A stretch of 64,000 bases of DNA, taken from assembly GCF_900111685.1 (NCBI RefSeq), contig NZ_FOHX01000002.1:227721-291720 (forward strand), in the 5' to 3' direction. The first letter of the stretch is position 1. Each line of letters begins with the position of its first letter. The notes below the pieces were generated by a model. It made no database searches and was not told the DNA's origin. It worked only from the letters and a program-made list of their open reading frames with translations. Shown here one piece after another: positions 52,279 to 62,902 of this stretch. This DNA comes from Nonomuraea wenchangensis. Lineage in GTDB: Bacteria; Actinomycetota; Actinomycetes; Streptosporangiales; Streptosporangiaceae. A program made the translations under genes and the position numbers.

Positions 52279-53207
52279 CCGGGCCCTCCGCCGTCGGGAC
52301 GGATCGCGACGTGATCGGCCTCCAGCACCAGCCGGACCCGTCGCGTCAGCGCCAGCGCCTCCCGGTAGTCGCGCGGCACCTGAACGCGCCCGGCCCTGTC
52401 CATCACCGCGTACTCCTCGGCGATCACCTGCTGGGCGCCGTCGTCCCCGGTGGCGGTACGCCGCAACACCTCGCTGCTCGTGCGCCCGTCGCGAATCGCC
52501 ACCGTCCGCTCCACCTGCCCGCTGACCGAGGGATCGTGGGTCACGATGACGACGGTGACGCCCAGCCGCCGGTTGACGTCCCGCATCAGCCCGAACACCG
52601 CGGCCGACGTGGCGCTGTCCAGTTCGCCGGTCGGCTCGTCGGCCAGGAGCACCCTGGGCTCGTTGGCGAGGGCCACCGCGATGGCCACCCGCATCTGCTG
52701 CCCGCCGGACAGCTGCGCGGGCCGCCGCTCGGCGCACTCGGCGACGCCGAGCAGGTCCAGCAGCTCGGCGGCACGCCTGCGGCGTACCCGGCCGGGAGTG
52801 CGGGCCGCGGTCATCGGCAGGTCGACCATCTGCCGCGCGGTCAGGTACGGGATGAGGTTGGCGGCCGTCTGCTGGCGTACGAGTCCCACGGTGTGCCGCC
52901 GATACCGGACACGATCGGCCCGCGACATGTCCAGCAGATTCCACCGATCGACCCGCACCCGCCCGGCGGTGGGAGCGTCGACCCCGGCCAGGATGGACAA
53001 CAACGTCGACTTCCCCGACCCGGACGCTCCGACGACGGCCACCATCTCCCCGCTGTCCACGACCAGGTCCAGCCCTTGCAGCGCCTGCACCTCGACCGAC
53101 CCGGACTGGTAGATCCGCACCAGGCTCTCGCACACGATCAGCGCGTCCCGTCCGAACTCCGGCGCTTTCGCGGGAGGCTGCGGCAGGGGTAAGGGCGTGA
53201 TGGACAT
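52275..53207 (-). CDS. ABC transporter ATP-binding protein with AbrB-like C-terminal tail
   Basis: A 310-residue ATPase: Walker A GASGSGKSTLL, Q-loop LVRQQTAAN, signature LSGGQQMR, Walker B VLLADEPTGELD and switch His in VTHDP. After about residue 230 it continues with a segment VMDRAGRVQVPRDYREAL (about 262-279) and a short strand VRLVLEADHVAIRP that read like a SpoVT/AbrB swapped-hairpin element. The ATG at 53207 sits behind GAGGAGG at a short spacing. It is the first gene of the four-gene ABC operon, transcribed away from the conservon. Confidence 0.92.
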   Translation of the reverse strand: MSITPLPLPQPPAKAPEFGRDALIVCESLVRIYQSGSVEVQALQGLDLVVDSGEMVAVVGASGSGKSTLLSILAGVDAPTAGRVRVDRWNLLDMSRADRVRYRRHTVGLVRQQTAANLIPYLTARQMVDLPMTAARTPGRVRRRRAAELLDLLGVAECAERRPAQLSGGQQMRVAIAVALANEPRVLLADEPTGELDSATSAAVFGLMRDVNRRLGVTVVIVTHDPSVSGQVERTVAIRDGRTSSEVLRRTATGDDGAQQVIAEEYAVMDRAGRVQVPRDYREALALTRRVRLVLEADHVAIRPDGGGPG

Positions 53208-53682
53208 CCCCCTCCTCAACCCCGGCGCGGCTCTGCTCCAGGGCCGACTCTATCGCCCTCGCAAATCGAGCCCAAGATTCTTTCCCCGAGGGAATTCCAC
53301 CGTCGAGGCCACATCCGGCTCAGGCCGGCAGACCTCGTCGACAATTACTTTGCGTGACCATCGGATGACGATCAAGCACGAAGGTGATCAAGAAGGAGCA
53401 GGGAAGGGCCAGATTCGGACGGTCATAGTAGGAGATTCGGCCTCCGTGATCCCACGTGCACCGTAGGGCGTTTCGGCAGCTCAGGACCGTTGACGTGCCT
53501 CTCGTCGTGGAACAATTACTTTCCGTAATCGAAATCCGAGGAATATGACCGATTTATGCCTTTAATGCATACTTTCGGCCGCTTGTCGGGGGTTTCCTGA
53601 GGGTTTGACTATCTTGGCGTCCTCGGAATACTGGGTGAGCGAACGGCGCCGATCCGCTCTTTCCCCCTAGCTCAGGACTGTC
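53208..53682. promoter_or_regulatory. Divergent intergenic region between the ABC operon and the conservon
   Basis: These 475 bases contain no convincing gene and are clearly less GC-rich than the flanks, above all at 53340-53360 and 53500-53580. They should carry the promoters of both operons. A candidate conservon promoter is TTGACT at 53605-53610 with ATACTG 17 bases on (53628-53633), about 50 bases before the cvnA start; the -10 element is poor. Confidence 0.5.
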
Positions 53683-55272
53683 ATGCCGCCAGATTTTGCC
53701 AGCGTCGCGATAGTGGCAGGCGTCGTCGCCGTCGCCCTCGCAGGCGTGCTGATCTACCGCCACCTCGTACGCCGTGAGCTCGCCCGGACCCGTGCGCAGC
53801 TGACCGAAACCCGAGACGCGCACGAACACCTGTCCCGCGAGAGCGCTCAGCGGGAGCAGCGGATGCGGCAGGCCGAACATCAGATCAGAGAGGCCGAACG
53901 CCGGGCCGGAGAGGCCGCCGAGGAGGCCCGTGAGCTGCGCGCCCAGCAGGACCTGGCGCGCGTCGAGACCGAGCACCTGCTGTCCACCCGCATCCCGGCG
54001 CTGGTCTCCCACCTGCGTGCCTCGCACGTGATCGTTCCGGGGCTGCAGAACCCGGCGCTGGCCGGCACCGACGTCGACCGGCAGCACCACGCCGTGCTCG
54101 ACTCCATCTCCAACGCCGTGCGCGACGAGGCGGTCCGCATCGACGAGGCGGCCCAGGCCGTCGTCCGGGGCGCGATGGCCCGCGTGCAGACCCAGGCGCT
54201 GCGCGCCCAGGACCTGCTGGCCGCCGTGCAGCGGCGCTACAGCGGCGACGAGCACACCCAGCTGCTGCGCGAGGTGCTGGGGCTCGACATGTTCAACGAG
54301 CTCATCGTGCGCCGCGCCCAGGCCACCGGCATCGCCTGCGGCGCCACGACGGGCCTGTCCCGCGACGACACCTACCTCGTGGACCTCGTCGTGGGGGCCA
54401 TCGCGCGGGTCGAGAACTTCGACCAGCGCATCGAAGGGCCGGCCAACCACCTGCGCCGCCGCGTCGGCGTGGCCGCCAGGGCCGCCGAGCCGGTCCTGTT
54501 CGTCACCTCCGAGCTGCTGGCCAACGCCGTCCATCACTCCCACGGCACGCTCAAGGTGACCATCGCCGTGCACGAGACCAACACCGGCGCGGCCATCGTC
54601 ATCGACGACGCCGGGGTGGGGCTCAACGAGGAGCAGTACGCGCGGGCGAGCCGGCTGCTGAGTGGCCGGCACGCCGTACGGCTGGTCGACCTGGGCAACC
54701 CGCCCCACACCGGATGGGCGGCCATCGGGCGGCAGGTCGCCCAGTACGGCATGCAGGTGACGGTGAAGAAGAGCGCCTACGGCGGGGTCCAGGCCGTGGT
54801 GAGCGTGCCCGCGGCCCTGCTGGTGGAGATGCCCGAGAGCACCCGTCCCTCCGTGCTCGCGCCCGAGCCGGTCAGGTCCGTCGTGGCGGCGCCGTACCAG
54901 CGCATGCCGGAGCCTGCGGGCGCGCCGCGACCGGCGCACGCGGTCACCGCGTCGAGCAGCGCATCGGTCGCCGCCTCGCGGGTCGGGCGGGAGACGGCCG
55001 CGGCGCTGCCCGCACAGGCGACCGCGCTCACCGACGCACAGGCCGACGCGCAGGCAGGCCCGGACACCGGCCCTGCCGGGATCGAAGGTCTTCCCGGGTT
55101 GCCGCAGCGCCGCCGTCAGTCGCCGCGGCGCGTTCCGTCCAGCGCCGCCGCCGGCCCTCTCACCACTCCGGAGGAGGCCCAGAAGCGGTGGGGTGACTTC
55201 CAGACGGGCGCCGAAGCGGGCCGCCGCGAAGCAATGCCGTCTCACCAGGACGACGCGACCGAAGGGAACTGA
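53683..55272 (+). CDS. cvnA: Conservon sensor-like ATPase (CvnA)
   Basis: A 529-residue protein with one N-terminal membrane segment (about 5-25), a coiled coil rich in Arg/Glu/Gln (about 30-100), and a GHKL ATPase domain with N-box ELLANAVHHSHG (about 272-283) and G1 box IVIDDAGVGL. No phosphorylatable H-box is evident, as usual for conservon sensors. The C-terminus from about 385 is Pro/Ala-rich and disordered. In Streptomyces the conservon proteins form a membrane-associated complex like a eukaryotic G-protein system. It is the first gene of a six-gene operon. Confidence 0.93.
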   Translation: MPPDFASVAIVAGVVAVALAGVLIYRHLVRRELARTRAQLTETRDAHEHLSRESAQREQRMRQAEHQIREAERRAGEAAEEARELRAQQDLARVETEHLLSTRIPALVSHLRASHVIVPGLQNPALAGTDVDRQHHAVLDSISNAVRDEAVRIDEAAQAVVRGAMARVQTQALRAQDLLAAVQRRYSGDEHTQLLREVLGLDMFNELIVRRAQATGIACGATTGLSRDDTYLVDLVVGAIARVENFDQRIEGPANHLRRRVGVAARAAEPVLFVTSELLANAVHHSHGTLKVTIAVHETNTGAAIVIDDAGVGLNEEQYARASRLLSGRHAVRLVDLGNPPHTGWAAIGRQVAQYGMQVTVKKSAYGGVQAVVSVPAALLVEMPESTRPSVLAPEPVRSVVAAPYQRMPEPAGAPRPAHAVTASSSASVAASRVGRETAAALPAQATALTDAQADAQAGPDTGPAGIEGLPGLPQRRRQSPRRVPSSAAAGPLTTPEEAQKRWGDFQTGAEAGRREAMPSHQDDATEGN

Positions 55273-55279
55273 CCGCTCC

Positions 55280-55732
55280 ATGGACCACACCCCCGCCGCC
55301 ACCCCCCGCCCGAGCCGCCGGCCGCTGACGCTCGACGTGTCCTGGGTTCTGTCGCCGCTTCTGGCGCTGCCTGGTGTCGCCAGCGGCGTGGTGCTGAGCC
55401 GCGACGGGCTCATCCTCGGCGGTTCCGCCGACGTGAGCGTCGAGGCGGGAGAGCGAACGGCCGCGATGACGAGCTCGGTGCTGGGAGCAGCCCGCGCCCT
55501 GTGCGAGGGGCTCAGCAACGGCGCCGACGGCGAGGTGGTGGACATCGTCATCTCGGCGGGCAAGGGCTACTACTACATCGCCCCGGCGGGAGACCGCGCC
55601 GCCATCGTCGTGGCCGCCACCGGAGCCGTCAACGTCGGGTCCCTCGCGTACGAGGTGCAGCTCCAGGTGCAGAAGCTCATCAAGGCGCTCAACGACGCCA
55701 GCGCGGCCAGGACACCGGAAATCCCCGCATGA
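55280..55732 (+). CDS. cvnB: Roadblock/LC7 domain protein (CvnB)
   Basis: A 150-residue roadblock-fold protein (LALPGVASGVVLSRDGLILG at about 26-45; IVVAATGAVNVGSLAYEVQ near 110-130). Proteins of this family regulate small GTPases such as the one encoded two genes downstream. The ATG at 55280 lies seven bases after the cvnA stop, and the stop overlaps the next start (ATGA). An open frame extends further upstream into cvnA, but the short start fits the family. Confidence 0.93.
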   Translation: MDHTPAATPRPSRRPLTLDVSWVLSPLLALPGVASGVVLSRDGLILGGSADVSVEAGERTAAMTSSVLGAARALCEGLSNGADGEVVDIVISAGKGYYYIAPAGDRAAIVVAATGAVNVGSLAYEVQLQVQKLIKALNDASAARTPEIPA

Positions 55733-56079
55733 CCTCCGGACGACAGCGCCGGCGTGTCGTCCCCGACTTCATGGCCGCCGCCAAGCTGGCCGTGCCCGAA
55801 CAGATCAACGTCGAGCGGACGACCCTCGTCTACGTCGCTCCCGAGGTGGTCTCCGACGCGCTGGACCCTCCGGGCGTTCACCTGGTGAACCTCCTCAAGG
55901 AGGGTCCGCTGTCCGTCTACGAGTGCGCGGCGCACCTGGGCCTGCCGTACTGCGTGGTGCGGCTGCTGGTAGCGGGACTGGCGGCCTCCGGCACGCTGCT
56001 CACCCGGGATCCGCCCCGCGCGGAGGGTCCTGATCTAGAAATCTTGGAGTTGGTTCTGAGTGGCCTCCGCGCTCTCTGA
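55729..56079 (+). CDS. cvnC: DUF742 winged-helix protein (CvnC)
   Basis: A 116-residue protein of the DUF742 family. The segment VNLLKEGPLSVYECAAHLGL (about 48-67), followed by VVRLLVAGLAASGTLL, forms the family's winged-helix-like core. It overlaps cvnB by four bases and cvnD by 20 bases. The function in the complex is not established; it always accompanies the roadblock protein and the GTPase. Confidence 0.92.
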   Translation: MTSGRQRRRVVPDFMAAAKLAVPEQINVERTTLVYVAPEVVSDALDPPGVHLVNLLKEGPLSVYECAAHLGLPYCVVRLLVAGLAASGTLLTRDPPRAEGPDLEILELVLSGLRAL

Positions 56080-56638
56080 AAGCCGGATCAGCGTCGACCA
56101 CATCCCGGTCAAGCTGATCATCGCCGGACCGTTCGGCGTGGGCAAGACGACCATGGTCAGCGCCCTGTCGGAGATCAAACCCCTCAACACCGAGGAGGTC
56201 CTGACCCAGGCGGGCACGCTGGTCGACGACCTCACCGGCGTCAACGAGAAGACCACGACCACGACCGCCATCGACTTCGGCCGGCTCACGCTGCCCGGCG
56301 TGGTGCTGTACCTGTTCGGGGCTCCGGGGCAGACGCGCTTTCAGGTCCTGTGGGAGGAGCTGGCGCGCGGCGCGCTGGGCGTGCTCGTGCTGGCCGACAC
56401 CCGGCGCATCGACGACAGCTTCGCCGTGCTGGACCTGGTGGAGAACGCCGGCATCCGGTACGCCGTCGCGGTCAACCACTTCCCCGACTCACCCGACTAC
56501 CCGGACGAGGCGCTGCGGCAGGCGCTGGACCTGGACCCGCGCACCCCGCTGCTGGTGTGCGACGCCCGCGACCCCGCCTCCGCCCGCGCCTCGCTGATCG
56601 CTCTGGTGGAGCACATCAAGGAACTGATGGTGTCATGA
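56060..56638 (+). CDS. cvnD: Conservon small GTP-binding protein (CvnD)
   Basis: A 192-residue Ras-like GTPase of the bacterial conservon type. The P-loop GPFGVGKTT is at about 23-31, a switch region has EKTTTTTAIDFGRL, the G3-like motif is FGAPGQTRF (the usual Asp is replaced, as in the family) and the G4-like motif is AVNHFP. The start is a GTG inside the end of cvnC. It would be the switch component, with CvnA as the exchange or sensor partner and CvnB as regulator. Confidence 0.93.
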   Translation: MASALSESRISVDHIPVKLIIAGPFGVGKTTMVSALSEIKPLNTEEVLTQAGTLVDDLTGVNEKTTTTTAIDFGRLTLPGVVLYLFGAPGQTRFQVLWEELARGALGVLVLADTRRIDDSFAVLDLVENAGIRYAVAVNHFPDSPDYPDEALRQALDLDPRTPLLVCDARDPASARASLIALVEHIKELMVS

Positions 56639-57863
56639 CCCTGCGTTATCTGCCCGACGCGGGCAAGCTGTACGGCCCCGAGTGGACCAGTGACCCGCAG
56701 TCGGTCTACGCGAGACTGCGCGGGCGCCACGGCCCGGTCGCGCCCGTGGAGATCGCCCCAGGCGTCCAGGCCCACCTGGTGATCGGATATCAGGCCGCGG
56801 TGGACGTTCTCACCAACGCCGGCGGCGTCTGGAGCAAGGACTCGCGCCCATGGCAGGTCAGACTGCCGGACACGCCCGGAGCCGGCGCCGCGCTCGGCAT
56901 GCTCGCCCACCGGACCAACGTCCTGTACTCGGACGGCGCCGATCATGCCCGCTACCGCAAGGTGATGACCGACTGCTACAACATGATCCAGCCGCACAAG
57001 CTGCGCGAGATGGTGATCGAGGTCTCCGACTCGCTCATCCGCCGCTTCGCCGCGACCGGATCGGCCGACCTGGCCACCGAGTTCGCCAGGCCGATCCCGC
57101 TGCGGGTCTTCAACCTGCTCCTGGGGCGCCCGGACGCCGACAGCGCCGCCCTGATCTCGGCGCTGTACGACATGATGGAGGCCAGCGGCGAGGCCGGGGC
57201 GCGCGGCACCGAGGCCTACTACCGCTACATCACCGAGCTGATCGAGGCCAAGTACGCCGACCGCGGCGACGACCTGACCTCGTGGTTCATCGACCATCCT
57301 GTCGGGCTGAGCCGGCAGGAGGTGCTGGAGGCGCTGGTGGTCACCCTGGCCGCCGGCTTCGACCCGATGGCCAGCCTCATCTCGAACACGATCTCGCGGA
57401 TGGTCAGCGACGACCGCTACTACAACTCCTTGTCCAACGGCGCGCTGAGCACGTACGACGCGCTGCTGGAGGCGTTGCGCGCCGAGCCGCCCATGGCCAA
57501 CTACGGCCCGTACTTCACGACGCGGGCGGTGGACTTCCACGGCACCTGGATCCAGCCCGCCGAGCTGGTGCTGGTCTCCTACGCGGCGGCCAACACCGAG
57601 CCCACGCACCTCCCGGACGAGCTGCGCTCCGACGGCGGCGCCTATCTGGGCTTCGGCGCGGGCGCGCACCGCTGTCCGGCGGCCGACCCGGCGACGCTCA
57701 TCGCGATGACCGCCATCGAGCGTCTGACCTCCCACCTGAGCGACCTCGAACTGACCGTGCCCCGCGAGGAGCTGGAATGGCGGCCGGGGCCCTTCATCCG
57801 GTCGCTGGCCCACCTCCCCGTCCGTTTCACCCCCATCCGTCCAGACCAACCTGGAGAATCCCC

Positions 57864-59096
<1,233 letters not shown>

Positions 59097-59112
59097 CACG
59101 GTCGTCGAGCCC

Positions 59113-59148
59113 GACCTGGAGCCGCCCGTGGAAGGGCGGCTCCAGGTC
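59113..59148. terminator. Bidirectional terminator hairpin
   Basis: A perfect 15-base stem, GACCTGGAGCCGCCC (59113-59127) with GGGCGGCTCCAGGTC (59134-59148), closes a six-base loop GTGGAA. It lies between the convergent conservon P450 and the large secreted protein gene, 17 bases from each stop codon. Confidence 0.85.
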
Positions 59149-59165
59149 CGGACGTCACCTGACGC

Positions 59166-62100
59166 TCAGACGCGCGTCCACTTCTGGTTGTTCTGGCCGT
59201 TGCATGGCCAGATCTGCACCTTGGTGCCGTTGGCGGTGCCGTTCCCTGACACGTCCAGGCACTTGTTCGCCCCCACCGCCGTGATCGTGCCGTCGGCGTT
59301 GAGCCGCCACTTCTGGTTGTTCTGCCCGTTGCAGTCCCAGATGATCACGGCGGTGCCGTCCGCCGTCCCGGCCCCGTTCACGTCGAGGCACTTGTTGCCG
59401 TAGACCCGCAGCTCAGTCGCGGCGGTCGACGTCCACTGCTGGCCGGGCTGCCCGTTGCAGTCCCAGATCTGCACCTGGGTGCCGTTCGTCTGCGAAGCGC
59501 CGTTGAGGCACCGGTTCGATGCCACACCCCGCAGCGCGCTGGTGTTGCCCGGGGACGAGCCGTCACCCAGCCCGACGCCCTTGCCGTTGACGGTGAACGA
59601 GTCCAGGTCGAACGCGTTCGCGGACGGCGCCTTGAACACGACGTAGACGTTGTGGGTGCCTCCGGGGTCGGTGACCCGCACCGCGGGCTGGGACACGTAG
59701 GTGTTCCATCCTCCGGTCGCCGCGACCGGGCTGGAGGCGATGAGGGCCCCCGTCGGCGAGTCGGCGCGCAGCTCGATGGACGCCCCCGTGCTGGACGGCG
59801 CCGAGACGCGGAACGACACCGTGTCGATCCCGGAGAGGCTGATCGGGCTGAAGGAGATCCAGTCGTTGTTGGAGATGTCGCCGATGCGCCTGCCGCCTTC
59901 GGCCCCCGGCTCGTCGACGATCCGGATCCCGGACGAGCCGGTGAAGTGCTCGGCCTGCTTGTGCTTGGGCTGCAGGGTGACGCCGGCGCTGCCCTTCAGT
60001 CCGCCCTTGTCGGTGTAGTCGGCGGACAGGGCGTAGTAGACGTTGGCGGCCTCGTCGTGGCCCGACGCGGTGGTCGTGACCGTTCCCGTGCAACCGGTGT
60101 ACTGGCCGGTGTCGTGGGCGTGCTGGTCATGGCCGAGCGCCGTGATCACGTTGACCTTGGTGCAGTCGACGGCGCCGTCCTCGGGGTCGGTGACATTCAG
60201 CGTGTAGGTCACCTGGTCGCCGAAGTTGATGAACCCGCCGTCGGGCGGAGCCGAGAAGACGACCTTGGGACGGGTGTTGCCGACGGCGATGGACAACGTG
60301 ACGCTGCCCGTCTTCCCGCCGGAGTCCCGTACGGTCAGCTTGGCCGTGTAGGTCCCGTTGGCGCTGTAGATGTGGGACGGGTTGGCGCTGGTGGAGGTCC
60401 CGCCGTCGCCGAAGTCCCACGCGTAGGTGATCGCGTCGCCGTCGGGGTCGGACGAGCCGGCCGAGGAGAACGCCACCGTCAGCGGCGCCGCGCCCGAGTC
60501 GGGGTTGGCGCTCGCCTTGGCCAGGGGCGCGCGGTTCCCGGCCACGTAGTCGATCCGGTAGATGCTGTCATCGGTGTTCGCGTGGCCGAAGCCGTTGCCC
60601 CAGTCGGCCATGTACAGCGCGCCGTCCGGACCGAACTTCATGTCGATCGGCGCGTGCGGGGCGAGCTGTGCCACGAAGGGGTTGATCTTCAGGAGGTTGC
60701 CCGAGGAGTCCAGCCGGAGCTCCTTGACGAAGTTGCGGCTCCATTCGTAGAGGAACGGCGTGCCGTCGAAATACTCGGGGAACTTGCGGTCAGAACCGTT
60801 GGCGGCGTCGTAGCGGTAGAAGGGGCCGCCCATCGGGGCGGCGCCGCCGCAGCAGTCGATCTCGGGGAACTCGGCCGAGGCGTGGTAGTTGTACCAGACG
60901 GTCGCGGGCTTGGCCGCGGGCAGACTGGTCAGGCCGGTGTTGTTGGGCGAGTCGTTGACGGGCGCCGAGCAGTTGAACTTCGCGCCGGAGGTGTTGGTGG
61001 CGAAGTTGTAGTCGTTGAACGGGATGTTGTTGCCGACGCAGTACGGCCAGCCGTAGAAGCCCGGCTGCTTGATCAGGTTCCACTCGACGGTGCCCTCGGG
61101 ACCGCGGTTGGCGTTCGCGGCGCCGGCGTCGGGGCCGTAGTCACCCAGGGAGATCCAGCCCGTCACCTTGTCGACCGCGAAGCGGAACGGGTTGCGGAAG
61201 CCCATCGCGTAGATCTCCGGCCGCGTCTTGGCCGTGCCGGGCGCGAACAGGTTGCCGGACGGGACCGTGTAGGTGCCGTCGGCCTCGGGGTGGATGCGCA
61301 GGATCTTGCCGCGCAGGTCGTTGGTGTTGGCCGCGGACCGCTGGGCGTCGAAGTGCTCCCGGCCCTGCCGCTCGTCGATCGGGGCGTAGCCGCTGGACCC
61401 GTTGGGATTGGTGTCGTCGCCCGGGCCGATGTAGAGGTTCCCGCCAGGACCGAACGCGAGGTAGCCGCCGGTGTGGCCGGGCTCGTCGACGTTGCGGTAG
61501 GCCGGCACCTCGATGATCTTCTTCTCGCTCGCCAGGTCGAGGCTGGTGCCGTTGAAGGTGAACCTCGACACCCGGTTCACCTCGCCGCCGTTGGACGGCG
61601 AATAGTTGACGTAGATCCAGCCGTTGGTGGCGAAGTTCGGATCCAGCGCCAGGCCGACGCCGCCGTCCTCGCCGCCGTCGTACACCGACAGGGTGGCGAT
61701 GACGCGGGTGCCGCCGCCGCCCGCGGGGATCAGGTTCACCTTGCCCGAGCGCGAGATGTAGAAGACCCTGCCGTCGCCGGCCACGTCCAGCTCCATCGGC
61801 TGGTCCGGCCCGCCGTCGAGGGTCACCTTCTGGAACCGGCCCGCGACGGTGCCGCCGCAGTCGCCCGCCGCCGCGCCCGCCGCCCACTTCACGCCGCCCA
61901 GCAGGTGCTGCTTGAACGACGACTCCGAGTAGGAGGACGCCTGGTGGCCCATCGCGGTGGCCCACAGCCGGCCGCCCTCCGGGTTGTGGCACCAGGAGAT
62001 CGGGTGGTCGGCGCCCATCTTGTTCGGCCCCGCGTCGTAGGTGGTCTCGTCCGCGGTGACCAGCACGTGCACCGAGCCGCGCATGTTCTTGTCGAAGTTG

Positions 62101-62642
62101 TACCACTCCTCGGTGCGCACCCAGCGGTCCGGCAGCCCCTTCGTGGAGGGGTGAACCTTGTCGGCCACCTTGGCGGTGCCCTGCAGGATCGACGAGTGCG
62201 CGGTCATGTGCGCGCCGGCCAGGGCGACCTGGTCCCACCAGGGGAACTGCGTCTCGATGTTCATGTCGGTGGCGTTGTGGATCGCGACGACGCCGTGGCC
62301 GCTGCGTACGTACGCCTGGAAGGCCTGACGCTGGGCGTCGTTGTCCCAGACCATGCCGCTGGTCTGGAGCATGATCACGGCGTCGTAGGTGTTCAGGGTC
62401 GCGCTCGTGAAGACGGCGGAGTCCTCGCTCTGGTCGAGCTGGAAGTTGTTGTCGGCCGCCATCTGCTGGAACATCGCGACACCGGCGGGGATGGAGTCGT
62501 GCCGGTAGGCGCCGCTCGCGGTCTTGCTGAACAGCAGCACCTTGAACTGCGGAGCGGCCGCGTGCGCCACCAGCGGCACCGCGGACAGCCACAGCCCTAA
62601 CAGGACCGCGACGAGGGCGGGGAGCAGGCGTGATGTTCGCAT
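59166..62642 (-). CDS. Secreted multidomain ThuA / PQQ-type sugar dehydrogenase / PKD / CBM6 / ricin-lectin protein
   Basis: A 1158-residue secreted protein. Domains in order: signal peptide (1 to about 28, cut after AHA); ThuA-like domain (about 30-270, with HNATD and WYNFD); six-bladed PQQ/GSDH-type propeller (about 275-715, with ELDVAGDGR, FGPGGNLYIGPGDD, MGFRNPFRF); PKD domain (about 720-805, YAWDFGDGGTST); an Ig-like domain; CBM6 (about 895-1020); and a C-terminal ricin B lectin with three QxW repeats (QPGQQW, QNNQKW, QNNQKW). It probably binds polysaccharide and acts on a sugar or 3-keto-sugar outside the cell. The ATG at 62642 has AGGAG eight bases upstream. Leu15 in the signal peptide is a TTA codon. 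A LacI-like palindrome lies just upstream. Confidence 0.93.
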   Translation of the reverse strand: MRTSRLLPALVAVLLGLWLSAVPLVAHAAAPQFKVLLFSKTASGAYRHDSIPAGVAMFQQMAADNNFQLDQSEDSAVFTSATLNTYDAVIMLQTSGMVWDNDAQRQAFQAYVRSGHGVVAIHNATDMNIETQFPWWDQVALAGAHMTAHSSILQGTAKVADKVHPSTKGLPDRWVRTEEWYNFDKNMRGSVHVLVTADETTYDAGPNKMGADHPISWCHNPEGGRLWATAMGHQASSYSESSFKQHLLGGVKWAAGAAAGDCGGTVAGRFQKVTLDGGPDQPMELDVAGDGRVFYISRSGKVNLIPAGGGGTRVIATLSVYDGGEDGGVGLALDPNFATNGWIYVNYSPSNGGEVNRVSRFTFNGTSLDLASEKKIIEVPAYRNVDEPGHTGGYLAFGPGGNLYIGPGDDTNPNGSSGYAPIDERQGREHFDAQRSAANTNDLRGKILRIHPEADGTYTVPSGNLFAPGTAKTRPEIYAMGFRNPFRFAVDKVTGWISLGDYGPDAGAANANRGPEGTVEWNLIKQPGFYGWPYCVGNNIPFNDYNFATNTSGAKFNCSAPVNDSPNNTGLTSLPAAKPATVWYNYHASAEFPEIDCCGGAAPMGGPFYRYDAANGSDRKFPEYFDGTPFLYEWSRNFVKELRLDSSGNLLKINPFVAQLAPHAPIDMKFGPDGALYMADWGNGFGHANTDDSIYRIDYVAGNRAPLAKASANPDSGAAPLTVAFSSAGSSDPDGDAITYAWDFGDGGTSTSANPSHIYSANGTYTAKLTVRDSGGKTGSVTLSIAVGNTRPKVVFSAPPDGGFINFGDQVTYTLNVTDPEDGAVDCTKVNVITALGHDQHAHDTGQYTGCTGTVTTTASGHDEAANVYYALSADYTDKGGLKGSAGVTLQPKHKQAEHFTGSSGIRIVDEPGAEGGRRIGDISNNDWISFSPISLSGIDTVSFRVSAPSSTGASIELRADSPTGALIASSPVAATGGWNTYVSQPAVRVTDPGGTHNVYVVFKAPSANAFDLDSFTVNGKGVGLGDGSSPGNTSALRGVASNRCLNGASQTNGTQVQIWDCNGQPGQQWTSTAATELRVYGNKCLDVNGAGTADGTAVIIWDCNGQNNQKWRLNADGTITAVGANKCLDVSGNGTANGTKVQIWPCNGQNNQKWTRV

Positions 62643-62902
62643 GAAGGATCTCCTGGGGTTGCGATCACGCGACAGGTGTCGAATCGATTCGCCACGAAAA
62701 TAGGTCGGACTAAAGACGAGCGTCAAGCATGCTTATCAAGCGAATTCGCGACCATCTTTTCGCCTCTGCCGATCCGAGATCTCGCTGCGCTTACGGTTAA
62801 TTACCAGGTGAGGACGGCATTGCCGGAGCAGCGCCGTCCCCACCGGCAGCCAGTGAGGCAGGAAAGAGACATTGGGATAAGTATGAAACTTTCAAACACC
62901 GC
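62643..62902. other. Intergenic region between the sugar isomerase and ThuA-protein genes
   Basis: These 260 bases have no gene. They hold the palindrome at 62676-62695 and a weak hairpin (GGACGGC at 62812-62818, GCCGTCC at 62833-62839) that could end the isomerase transcript. The rest is comparatively AT-rich promoter-like DNA. Confidence 0.6.
62676..62695. promoter_or_regulatory. LacI-family operator-like palindrome
   Basis: A 20-base palindrome GTGnCGAATCGATTCGnCAC with a perfect 12-base core and a central CG, the usual shape of LacI/GalR operators. It lies 34-53 bases upstream of the start codon of the ThuA-protein gene, where it could block its promoter. No LacI gene is in the window. 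Confidence 0.65.

Noticed and set aside
46243..53207. The four-gene ABC system as exporter of the polyketide.
   Set aside because: FtsX/MacB-type permeases with large external domains do not suit a macrolactam exporter, and the locus is separated from the cluster by unrelated and broken genes; the MFS protein is the better candidate.
53683..55272. CvnA as a classical two-component histidine kinase.
   Set aside because: No H-box or partner response regulator is present, and the gene is followed by the cvnB-F set, which identifies a conservon.
59652..62600. Open frame of 982 codons on the plus strand opposite the ThuA-type gene.
   Set aside because: The minus frame has a signal peptide and five recognisable domains; the plus frame is low-complexity Val/Gly/Arg/Asp and has no motifs.
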